A stretch of DNA of 64,000 nt, taken from contig NC_064217.1 in the NCBI RefSeq assembly GCF_023101765.2, positions 3,038,001-3,102,000 of the forward strand. The letters run 5' to 3'. The position numbers were made by a program, and so were the translations under genes. Positions within the stretch are counted from its first letter, which is position 1. The number at the start of each line of letters is the position of its first letter. This document shows positions 47,301 to 56,819 of this stretch, in pieces. The DNA comes from Spodoptera frugiperda (Eukaryota > Arthropoda > Insecta > Lepidoptera > Noctuidae). The notes beneath the pieces were generated by a model. The model worked only from the letters and a program-made list of their open reading frames with translations, was not told the DNA's origin and did not search any database.

Positions 47301-50300
47301 TTATACCTATGGCAATAGGCTCACCCCCTATTACATGCGACTTATAACGCAAATGGTGAAAAGGGGTGCATTGTATAGTGGAATTACGTGCCGTATGTCC
47401 GATGTGGACCGATGTCTACCCCGTCGGGGATAAAAGGCGTGACGTTGAAATATTATAATTTAAAATTAACTAGGATTGTTCACATTTTAACGATGTTAGC
47501 CCTGCACTAGGAATTTAGTTCGTGCCACATCATTCACATTACAATAGGTGCTACTGTATTTTGCTCACCAGATGGCGCCTCTGAACCTCTGAACATAAAC
47601 CTCTCGTTATTCGTCCAATAGGGAATTAGCTAGTGTCACACCATTTATTTTTCAATATGTAATGGACCAAAAAACCTCTGGTGACCAAATATATAGCAGC
47701 CCCTATTATGATGCATACAACAATTTGTGGATTACAAAGAATTGTTCCTTGGCGCAATCGAACCCGCAACACATTGCGGAACAGCCAATCGTTTAGCCAC
47801 TGAACTAATACTGAATTTGATTCTAAATAAAATATACCAACCAAAGCATAATAACTACAAGTCACTACATTTTATCAAATAGATTGTACCTAAGCACACA
47901 GATTGTGTTATTAGATTCTATTACAGTTGAACATACCCTTGGTCATATATACCTATCTAATATTATCTAACAATCTGTAATATTTATCAAGACCCAGATA
48001 CAAGGGCACAATGAACTTTAGTACATAGCGTTGTAAGATAATAATAGTGTTAATTAATAAGATAATAAGAATGGTATAATGTAGTTAATTAGCTCATAAT
48101 CATGATCATCATTAATCAACAGTCTATAGGTGGCCACTGGTGACCAAAATCCTCTTCTCACACGGACGTTTGAGCATTAATCACCACCCTTGCTCAATGT
48201 GGATTGGCGATTTCAGACCACCACAGATGGGGATCTGTGGTGGTCTGAAATCGCCAATACGGCTGATGCCGACCAGGAGCTGCGGACTACGGATTGCCGG
48301 AGCTCCGGCTCGAATAGCAGGTGTAGGAATGGGATGGTTTTTAGTCAGTAAAAGTCTGATAACTCCCTCTCACCTCGCTCAAGACGACAGAAGTCATTGG
48401 ATGATTTTCCCACTCAAAAAAAACCCTTATATTATTGTACAACTTTATGCATTTATTTTAGTTGCTGCATTATCGTTTATAATAATAAAACTTATTATCT
48501 TGTTTAAATTGGTCGTAAACAGGCATTAAAAATATTTAAGACCAGGCTTTGTGTGTTGTAGATAAGTGACAAAACTACAAATAATACCTACCTATCATTG
48601 TCTGGCTTATTTGTGAAGGGAAGTCTTTTTTTATCATAAATCGGCTTAACCTGCCGCTATTGTTGTATGCACATAAATGGCTTGCAAAAAGTTTTAAATA
48701 CTCAAATCATATACTGTTGCCTTTGTAAAACAATAGAGTTATATTATATAAGTGATATGCCAAGCAATGATTTATAATATTTTCATTCTCCTTCGAGTGA
48801 AGAATTTAATTTATAAATGGGTATAATTTTAATTATTATTGTTTAATAAGTGCTGCAGAGGCTAAAGGTGGATGTATGTAGACTACGCTTATACATGCAA
48901 TTAAAAAATCTCTTTCCTTAAGCTTTAATAAAATAATACCAAGACTCATATACCTATTAATTTTATAACAGCAAGCAATTGTAATTTAACCCTTATGTCT
49001 ATGTCATCAAAATTTATAATAATACAGTTACTTAAGAATGCGGCTTTTGCACTTACAATTTGCGGTCAAGGCAAGGCATTGCTTCCTATATACCTACTTG
49101 TAAGTAAACACTGTAATATGATATTTAACTCTGAATGAACAGAACGATATTGTTTTGACTGTAAAAAAGTAATAGGTTGTAGTGTTGTTTTTATGGAATA
49201 GGGAGCAGTCTAGCGGATGGATCACCTGATGGTAAGCATTTGGCGCCGCCAATTTTTATCAGGTCATTTGGCGCCGCCAAATCCTTGAGTGAGGCGAAAG
49301 GGAGAGTCAGGCTCTTACTGACTAAAAACCACTCCGTTCCTACTCCTGCTCTTCGAGCAGAAGCCCCTGTAAGCCCGCTGGGTAATCCGCAGTTGGTGGA
49401 TTGGCACCGCCCATGGACACTGGAGGAGAACTCAGAAGGTTGCCGACCTTCTGAGAGATCAAGGATTTAAGGGTCGGGGACGGGGAGAGGCAGGCTTGGG
49501 GGCTTCTAGTAAAGTAATTGCATGGAACTTACATTTTTCTTTATAACAGCTTCGGCGTCTCCCTTGGAGATGGGCGCAGCACCGCTTACAATACCGTATA
49601 CTGACTCCAAGTGCTTGGGAGTGACTGCTGGATGTTTGCCCAGGAACACCACTGTAATTTATAGTGAAATGATTAAAAAAATGAAACTAGTTAAGATGTA
49701 AAAAAATAGATGTTTAGAATTTAATATTCGAAATGGGACGACTTTTGGCCACTATGTCGCCTGGTAATAAGCGATTATGCGACCTACGATGGAGCACACC
49801 TATCCATAAACAATTTCTATTGCCGATTTTCTCTAATTGCCTTTATTGTCGCAGAAAGTGTTTTGTTTCGAATGAAGGTTTGAGCAGTTTCATTAGGTTT
49901 TAAATTTTAAATTGCCCAATAGGCTCAAAAAGTACGAGTTCAACAGTCGAAGAGATTTAATTAAGTAACTATGCTAGACAATAATTGTATTTGCACAGTA
50001 AAAGGGGGGGTTACCAAAACTTATAATTGTCAATTTGCAGTTTCATTTATTAGGGTAATTTTGTAATAAAAATAATAAACATTTTGCCTTACCCATAGGT
50101 GGTACCAAGAACAGAACTTCAGCTCTATGTTGCACGAGCGTCTGAAGAAATAGTTCAGGTTTGAAGTACGGCATGGTGACCAATTTGCACCCCAGCGCCA
50201 ACTGGTTCATCATCAGTACATTGAAACCGAATATGTGGAAGAATGGCAGAATTCCTGGTAACACTGCTTGGTTGGTGGCTAAAAACAAAATCAATTTTAG

Positions 50301-53300
50301 TATGGTCCACAGTTAAAAAGGATAGCCTATTATGTTAACAGCTGATTTTTAACTATCCAAAAATGTGTTAGTCCTCCTTCAAACTCTCGTATAGGTAAAA
50401 GATACAATAGAAAATACATTGTGTCTCGCGTGGATCCGCGTTTTGGCACACGACGGGTCAAAGTCAAAATCCAGTCATAAGCCATAATGAAATCATAAAT
50501 ACGTACTTTTAAACAATAAACAAAGAAATAAATAATAGCCTGTCAGTCTATCCGTCAGTGAAGCTAGGTGCCCGTTCCTAAGCGGGTTAAGCGAAATTAC
50601 TACATACTTTATGAATGGTGTCTTAGAATAAAGACAATTAAGTTTCATTTGAAATAGAATCTGTAGAACACTTACCAGTAGTTTCTTTAATAGCAATAAT
50701 ATCTGGGTCCGCAATCTGTTGGTTCATAGCCACAACACTTTCATGGGTCAATACAACACCTTTAGGAAACCCTGTAGTTCCACTTGAAAAGGGTAATATA
50801 GCCAGATCTTTTGGACCTCTCTTCACAGCCTTTAAACAATTCGTGTCCAAACTAAAGTCTTGAGCAAACTCCGAAAACTTGATAGTACCCTCAGGTAGAT
50901 CCTCATTGTCTATTAAAATTACTGGTATGTTTAGCTTAAGTTCTGTGAGCGCTTGTTTGATGTTTGCGTAAGATATTTTCGATGTAATCACTGCTTTACA
51001 TTTTACCAATTCGATTTGACGTTTCAGTTCCTCTGTAAAGAAAGTTTATTTACATGTCGTGTGTCGTGGTGGCCCGGAGGTTGAAGACCGCTTCTCATGA
51101 ATGAGAAGAAGATCTCACGTTATTATTTGATGAGGAACTCGTCTAGTTTCAAGCTATGCTAGAGGGCGTTAGGAGGGATTCCAAACAGGATGGCTCAACT
51201 CGAATCGCCAGTATCAGCGCGATAGTAGCCATGTCGTGTGTCGCGGAATGCTGGTCATGAATTTGAGAATATAGCATGGTTTGAAACTAGTCGAGTTCCA
51301 CCTCAAATAATTACGTGAATAAGCCGAAAAACACAACAATTAATTTAGTATGTCTCACGAGAGTTACAATATAAAAAAAACACATCTCCTTCGTCCATCA
51401 CTTCTTCCCTATTTCATAACTTAGGTAGGTACGTACCAGCAGTATAAACAGGATTCATCGTACTGGCGATGCAGCCAGCCTGTAACACGCCCAACACCGT
51501 GACAGGATATTCGGGTGTATTTGGCAACACTATAGCTATCTTGTCATCATTCTGCAGTTTTAACTTCGTCCGCAAAGAAGCGGCGAAAGCTATAGACATT
51601 TTGTGCGTTTGCGCATAAGTGTAACCGCGGCCTGTCACTGCGCATACCTGTAAAGAAGAATAAAATTGTAGTTCATGTTTAGATTGAAATCTATAGTGTC
51701 ATTAGTATATTTTTATTAATTAAATATAGTAAAATAAACAATATAATTTTCATGATATAACAATACCTACACAATACAAATTTAAAAATTAAACTCTTTA
51801 TGGTTGAAAAGCCTAGGTTTGCTTTCTATATGCATTAAGGCAATCGTTGTCTTAAATAAAGTTTTTTTTTATTATTTAATTACATTATACTAATATTCTA
51901 AAGGGTGTACCAACAAGAACGCAAGATTTAAATTTTAAATAAAACGCAGATATTTTTAAAAAAATCGTGAAAGCTTTATGATATCGTAAAGTAGAGAGGA
52001 TGAGGTTATCTATGGAACAATACATCGGGCAGATGGCTGCCGCTGGTTTGCTAAAACATACGCGATCTTTCAATGAAATTTTCAATGATTGTTTTGCATA
52101 AATGCTGCGGTATTTCATTAGTACAGCGTCCAATTTCCTTTTTAAGGCTTGAGTCGTCGTCGGCTTATTCGCATAAACCATCGACTTTAAGAAACCCCAA
52201 AGAAAAAAGTCTAATGTTGATAAATAACATGATCTAGGCGGCCAATTCTGGTCTCCAAAACGTGAAATAACACGACCGGGACATGTCTGATGCAGCAATT
52301 CAATTGTTTCTCTGGTTGTATGACATGTGGCGCCATTTTATTGAAAACACATGCCCTCCAAATCCATTTCTTCAATTCGAGGTACGAATAGACTGGTTAT
52401 CATTTTACGATACCGAACACCATGATTGACTGTTTGCGCTTGACCTGCCTCATTTTCAATCGTGTAGTGCTCCATTTTTACTAACCTCGTACCTTATACT
52501 AATAAAAAATAACACGTGTTCAAATGTCAAACAATGAAACTTCGAATGCCGCCAAATTTAAATCTTGCGTTCTTATTGGGACACCCGTTATATTTACATG
52601 ATTTTTTGTTGCTTTTTAATACAGAATTCATGAAGTAGATAGGTAGGTATAAATGGGTAGGTAGGTAGGTAGGTAGGTAGGTAGGTAGGTAGGTGATTTC
52701 AAACTAGCCTTTTCGTGATAAAAGTAACAGAACCAGTTTATATATTTACTAATTGGTTTTTAATAACTTGTTATGCTGATAAGACATTTCACTGAATTGA
52801 TATCAGTTAACAAATTAATTTAATAACGAATAACTTTGAATTTAATCTATGTTTCCAAAGACGTCGGCAATTGTAGAGATACATTTTATCAAAGGGCAAA
52901 GTTTTTCTTTTTTTTATGAAGAAAACAAACAGTTGTTTGTTATTTTATCTCCAGTCAGTAACACCTTTTATCTTATTTTTTATTTTATCAGTTATCTGTA
53001 AGAATTTACATGGATAATACTGCAATTGCGGTATAGATTAGTCATCCCACTTTTTCCTAAGAAGTTAGAATAAAAAAAAGTTATTTAACAACAATAAATT
53101 GAAAATAGAATAGAAAGACCCTGGCTGGTTAGATTTTTATACCTATCATAATATTATTAGTTTAAACATAAGATGTAATTAAAATAAAAATCTTAAAAAA
53201 AGTATGAATGACAATGAAGCCTATCTAACATTATATACTAAGTAATTTCTAAATAAACAAATAGTCATAGATAAAATTGTGGTTTTGATAGCCTAATTCT

Positions 53301-54812
53301 TGAGGAGGTTAAAATGTTATCTAAATTCACACTGCTATATTTAAGTATGGTAGGATAGTAGGTAATGAATACATAATATATGTAAAGGTTTGCAAAATTG
53401 ATGGCTGTTAAAAATTATAATAGTATTTTTACATTAACGAAACTGGTACGTCTAGTAACTAAAGTCCTTTTTATAGGATTTTAGTTTTTACATGGGACTT
53501 TATAGTCAATACAAATGGTGAGAAGTGGGTATACATTGTACAGTGACATTACATGCCATAATGTGCAGATGTGCCTATTCCTACCCATTAGGGGATACAA
53601 TATGTTGCATATATTTAATTTTTATGTCAAAGAAACTCAATATAATAGTGATTATAACAATAACATTCACACATAAAGTAACATCTGCATAATTTAATAT
53701 TGGCAAACGTACTAAGCCATATTAGTTACCTATTAGGTAATAGGTTTTAAATTCAAATTAAAAAAATCTAATAAGTATCTTATGATTAGATAGCTATATG
53801 TACATAATTACTTTTAAGATTATGAATAAATTTAATAAAAACAAACTACTTAGTGAATGTATGATATACATTACACCTATTTCTGCGATTATTGATTTTC
53901 CCATTAAAATCATAAGCCTAATTTACTATAGAAATCCTCTTTAAATAAAACTTCTTCATAAATATTAAATCTTCAGTAATTGAAATTGAATTAATACAAA
54001 ATTAATAGATTAGATATTGATAATTAGAATTAGGGATAATAATATTTTGATAAACTAAGTCGATCTGTAATTGTTGTTTTTTTTTTGTAGCTACAAAAGA
54101 TTAATGTTTTAATACCAAGCAAAGTAATTTGGCATCAATTTATTAATTAAGACAACATAAGCTAAATTTCTTAATCCATACCTAAATCCCTTCTACATTA
54201 TTTTTTATGTTTTTGTAAGTAAACAGAAACTAACTATAATATATTTTTATTTTATAATAACTATCAAGTAGCCCAGAGTAGAGAGAGTAGGATAGGCGAC
54301 ATCACATGTCCATCAGGGACTCGAAACTAGTAGAGCTTTTACACAATATATTTACATTAGTAAGCCGTTATTTTTAGTTCCTTAAGTATGATTATTTTTT
54401 TATTAGTTATGAATATTTATAAGCATTTTAACCAATGTCATAGTGCTTAATTACATATCTAGTTAATTATGATTAGATCCTCTTAATTTGTACTTCAAAC
54501 TTAGTGTCATCAGAATTTAATTTTTATTTCCACCTCTTGATAATTACGAGGTCTAAAAAAATAGCCATAATATATAAAATAAAATAGGGAGAAAATAAAA
54601 ATACTCACAGTAGCAGTTTTGTCTGGCCATCTATCCAAGTTCTGCCAAACAAAGTCATTTGCTGTGTAACTGTTGACTTGAATATCTTTGAACGCGGAAG
54701 TCAGAACTTTTTCTGGGGCATTGGAACTCTTTGGTCTAATCGCAATAGACACAAAACCACTCTTCTGCTTGTTTAGTACCTTTAGTACTTTGCTCCTTAC
54801 AGCACTGGCCAT
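44015..54812 (-). CDS. Gene B: acyl-CoA ligase (4CL/luciferase-like), tandem paralogue
   Basis: Spliced CDS: 54812-54609, 51647-51437, 51032-50676, 50278-50093, 49651-49533, 47235-47071, 45100-44930, 44308-44015; 1707 nt, 568 aa, open throughout. Motifs: SSGTTGFPKG (about 221-230), FFHIFGF, GYGLTETN, TGD with Asp about 450, DRLKELIKVKG, and A10 AGKILRK with Lys about 556. The basic leader MASAVRSKVLKVLNKQK suggests mitochondrial import; the end KEMYCN is not a peroxisomal signal. The coding exon 1 has an acceptor (TTTTGCAG) just before it at 54832, so at least one untranslated exon lies upstream. Intron 6 uses GC instead of GT. Every intron matches gene A in position and phase, so A and B are a tandem duplication. 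Substrate unknown. Confidence 0.93.
44755..44890 (+). repeat. Dispersed repeat K, copy 3
   Basis: GTGTCGCAGAATGCTGCTCA, CCTCTAGCATGGCTTGAAAC and GTTCCTCGTCAAACAATTAC, in gene B intron 7. Confidence 0.7.
44930..45100 (-). CDS. Gene B exon 7 (A6-A8)
   Basis: Begins EGEIWYRGPNLMTSYY and includes GWYKTGDIGRY and VTDRLKELIK. Acceptor AATTTCCAG, donor GTATGT, 171 nt, phase 0. Confidence 0.95.
45101..47070 (-). other. Gene B intron 6 (GC-AG, 2 kb)
   Basis: About three quarters is Helitron copy 3 (45590-47023), whose CTAG end lies only 47 bp from the unusual GC donor of this intron. Confidence 0.8.
45590..47023 (+). mobile_element. Helitron H1, copy 3
   Basis: Starts TCTATACATATAATAAAA after A (45589) and ends GGGCAAAAGCTAG before T (47024). 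1434 bp, with a short (GTCTGTTT)n tract and two internal ~150-bp tandem units. Same structure as copy 1 in opposite orientation; no coding sequence. Confidence 0.9.
47071..47235 (-). CDS. Gene B exon 6 (A5 motif; GC donor)
   Basis: Begins KNIVFRQGYGLTETNGAI and ends ALGPGE. The bases after the last codon are GCAAGT, so the intron is GC-AG. No GT alternative nearby gives the conserved ...GE|EGEIW join. Acceptor TCTTTTCAG. Confidence 0.87.
47288..47440 (+). repeat. Dispersed repeat T, copy 3
   Basis: GGCAATAGGCTCACCCCCTA, GGTGAAAAGGGGTGCATTGT and CGGGGATAAAAGGCGTGACG. Confidence 0.7.
47640..47830 (-). repeat. tRNA-derived SINE, antisense copy
   Basis: Contains TTGGCGCAATCGAACCCGCA, the reverse of a Pol III B-box, then ACATTGCGGAACAGCCAATC; homologous in order to 63165-63350. 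Confidence 0.65.
48130..48425 (+). repeat. Compound repeat: dispersed block plus LINE tail
   Basis: 48130-48215 matches the repeat at 7008 (TTTGAGCATTAATCACCA, TTGCTCAATGTGGATTGG). It runs directly into a LINE tail that includes CAGACCACCACAGATGGGG and ends in CTCAAAAAAAA. A perfect hairpin sits at the junction. Confidence 0.75.
48203..48258. repeat. Perfect 26-bp inverted repeat, 4-nt loop
   Basis: 48203-48228 (ATTGGCGATTTCAGACCACC followed by ACAGAT) is exactly complementary to 48233-48258 around GGGG. It spans the join of two repeat types. Confidence 0.96.
49236..49279 (+). repeat. Short direct repeat
   Basis: CATTTGGCGCCGCCAA occurs at 49236 and again about 28 bp later, at the junction of repeat N with a LINE tail. 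Confidence 0.8.
49275..49395 (-). mobile_element. LINE-tail copy, reverse
   Basis: TCTTACTGACTAAAAACCAC, CCGTTCCTACTCCTGCTCTT and CCCGCTGGGTAATCCGCAG; the poly-A end is lost. Confidence 0.7.
49533..49651 (-). CDS. Gene B exon 5
   Basis: Encodes VVFLGKHPAVTPKHLESV, then GIVSGAAPISKGDAEAVIKKN. Acceptor AAATTACAG, donor GTAAGT. One codon shorter than gene A exon 5. Confidence 0.91.
50093..50278 (-). CDS. Gene B exon 4
   Basis: Encodes TNQAVLPGILPFFHIFGF through LFLVPPM. Acceptor TTTTTAG, donor GTAAGG, 186 nt, phase 1 at both ends as in gene A. Confidence 0.94.
50676..51032 (-). CDS. Gene B exon 3 (ATP-binding P-loop)
   Basis: Begins EELKRQIELVKCKAVI and contains ILPFSSGTTGFPKGVVLTH, the AMP-binding signature. 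Acceptor TTTCTTTACAG, donor GTAAGT, phase 1. Confidence 0.95.
51125..51370. repeat. Dispersed repeat K, inverted pair
   Basis: 51125-51185 is antisense (GATGAGGAACTCGTCTAGTT) and 51222-51370 is sense (GTGTCGCGGAATGCTGGTCA). They straddle gene B intron 2 near its acceptor for exon 3. Confidence 0.65.
51437..51647 (-). CDS. Gene B exon 2
   Basis: Begins VCAVTGRGYTYAQTHKMS and ends in NPVYTA; contains DKIAIVLPNTPEYPV. Acceptor CTTTACAG, donor GTACGT, phase 1, 211 nt as in gene A. Confidence 0.93.
51901..52588 (-). mobile_element. mariner-type transposon, internally deleted
   Basis: Inverted termini AGGGTGTACCAACAAGAACG (left) and its near-complement CGTTCTTATTGGGACACCCG (right), flanked by TA. 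A minus-strand reading (52298-51900) gives a transposase C-terminal part with GRVISRFGDQNWPPRS and LDFFLWGFLKS, the mariner catalytic-Asp region. The N-terminal two thirds are missing, so it is inactive. Confidence 0.88.
52655..52694 (+). repeat. (GGTA)n microsatellite
   Basis: About ten consecutive GGTA units in gene B intron 1. Confidence 0.95.
53510..53615 (+). repeat. Dispersed repeat T, copy 4
   Basis: AAATGGTGAGAAGTGGGTAT, ACATTACATGCCATAATGTG and TACCCATTAGGGGATACAA. Confidence 0.65.
54609..54812 (-). CDS. Gene B coding exon 1 (leader)
   Basis: Residues 1-68, from MASAVRSKVLKVLNKQKSG to RWPDKTAT, followed by donor GTGAGT. The context AAAGATGG is a good initiation site. The exon starts at 54831 after a TTTTGCAG acceptor, so 19 nt of 5'UTR belong to it. 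Basic N-terminus without acids for 30 residues. Confidence 0.88.
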
Positions 54813-54831
54813 CTTTGGACTTTAGATTCAG

Positions 54832-56370
54832 CTGCAAAAGATAACAATTTATTTAGCACATCAAAATTAAATGCTAATATGAGTAACAACAAACACAACT
54901 ATGTTCTAACTTAATTCTAAACGTGTTGCGAATATAAAACATACAAGTCTGCATTTAAATAAAGAACAACATGCTATTTATTTTTAAAATGACGCACAAA
55001 CTTTTTATTTTAATATTAAGAGAAACAAATGAAAGCATTTAAGATTCCGGCTAATCTCGTAAGGTTGTGTAGGAATTTAATTTATTCAAAACGACATCAT
55101 AATATTATCATTCCTCTGAGCGACGAGAAACCTGATTTTCTTGAACAAATCACGTTCAACTTTTTGTGGAAATAATTCTTAAAGTAACCAGTCATAACTA
55201 AGGCACTTGTGTAATTCGGATAATACATGCTTACGTAAAGAAAACAAAAATATAAACTTAAATTGTTTACGTTACGTGAAAAGTAATCAAATAAAATATT
55301 TACAACGCTCCCCACGTACCGTCTCACACAGCTATTACACTCGAGCCTTCGTAGGCAACTGAGTAAAGTAAATTGCAATACTAATTATTTGTAGTACTAT
55401 TCACGTCCAACACATACACACATTTATTGTTATATTCGATAATAGCAAACTCAGTTTACTTCTCAATCTTCGTATCCTTGGACTTTGAAACTATGAAGCA
55501 TTATTACTACTACAAGCGGGCTTTCACTTTGTTTTCCAAGATAAGTTAAAAAAATTAAAACCACGTAAACACGAAAAAATGTAAGCGCTAGTATATACGC
55601 CTATTGCACGAGAGAGAAAGAGAGATCGGATTATTTCAAACTTATTCCGCTGTAGTATTCAAATTGGTAGTTGTATACGTTAACAGCTGGTTGTCGCTTC
55701 AATTTACGCAGTTGCCTGAGAATTGGTCATTACGTTAAAAAAAAATATAGTCATAGTAACAGGACAATTAAAAAAATTACATCTATAAAGCAAAATATAT
55801 AACTTATTATGTATGTCATAAAATGTAAATTATGTATTTTGCAATATCATAGTATCAAATAAATGCGTCATTGTAATGGGGCAGGCAGAGCGTGGGCACT
55901 CTTGCAAATTTTATTTAACTCGGTGAATTAACAACTTGTAGTCAGTCAGACTTATTGCCAGTTTATCTGTATTATTAGTGTAGGTGTGTAGTTCAATTTA
56001 GTCATATTTTACTTACCAATGAGTTGCAGCTGACAGCAAACTGTTAACCATAAACTTTTATGTACCGAAGAAGTGAGCGCTAGGTACCTACTGAGAATTA
56101 ACATAATATACTTTAGCCAGGAATCGTATTTGTTTGGCAGACACTCAACTACAACTACTCAATTACTAAATTAATATATGGATTTCAGGACCCAGGATAT
56201 ATCTTTAAAATTCATAATACATTTTATTGCCATACCTAGTTCAAGATAAAAGCAACTATGTAATGATAGGTGTGGGATAATGGGATTATAAGAGAATATA
56301 AGTTTTACGTTTTTTATATGCAGGCGACTGACTGGGGCAGTTAGATGTCCGCTATATTTAGGCGGGAGTA
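54832..56370 (-). other. Gene B upstream region
   Basis: Must contain at least one untranslated exon, since exon 1 is preceded by an acceptor. The transcription start was not located; 55300-55620 is a candidate because it precedes the acceptor by a plausible distance and is richer in GC. A 93-codon ORF at 55097-55378 has no support. Confidence 0.4.
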
Positions 56371-56373
56371 CAA

Positions 56374-56798
56374 TACGGTTAACGTAACTTGGCGAGTCTG
56401 AACTTCGTACAGAAGGTTCAAAGTTGCGCAGCAAGTCTTTATGGTGGTATGAGGCGACGTGCTCGGCGGCGATCTAGGCTAGAGATTGACCTTATCTAAA
56501 TACAATAGGCCCTTTATCGATGAAATATCAAAATGGATATTTTAAAAAATATTGCAGTAGGTAAGTTTTCTTCACGAATGTACCCAGTGCCGGCGTAGGG
56601 GCCACTGACACCCTGGGCGAAAATATTGTGGCGCCCACTTGAGGGAAGTAATATCAAGTGTTAGTAGTAGTTTTTCATTTTATTGGCGCCCCCCAGACTT
56701 TGTCGCCCTGGGCCATCGGCCCATGTCGCCCCCCCCCTAACGCCGGCACTGAATGTACCTGCGCGAAAGCTCAGACTCGCCAAGTTACGTTGACCGTA
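56374..56798. mobile_element. MITE-like inverted repeat containing a hAT MITE
   Basis: 28-bp inverted repeats with one mismatch: TACGGTTAACGTAACTTGGC... (56374-56401) against 56771-56798. A younger hAT MITE sits inside. Confidence 0.7.
56585..56751. mobile_element. hAT-type MITE, 8-bp TSD
   Basis: Begins CAGTGCCGGCGTAGGGG and ends CCTAACGCCGGCACTG. Flanked by perfect 8-bp duplications AATGTACC (56577-56584 and 56752-56759), the hAT hallmark. 167 bp, GC-rich, no coding capacity. Confidence 0.93.
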
Positions 56799-56819
56799 CT
56801 GTAGGCGTTAGCGTTGTTT

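Larger units (their letters stand above)
47236..49532 (-). other. Gene B intron 5 (2.3 kb)
   Basis: Composed largely of repeats: 47288-47440, an antisense SINE at 47640-47830, a compound repeat with a perfect hairpin at 48130-48425, and an antisense LINE tail at 49275-49395. Confidence 0.75.
51648..54608 (-). other. Gene B intron 1 (3 kb)
   Basis: Holds the mariner remnant (51901-52588), a GGTA microsatellite (52655-52694) and two dispersed repeats (53510-53610, 54325-54405). Otherwise AT-rich with no coding signal. Confidence 0.75.

Noticed and set aside
55097..55378. 93-codon minus-strand ORF upstream of gene B
   Set aside because: Could overlap the 5'UTR, but it has no recognisable protein features and no link to exon 1 in frame.
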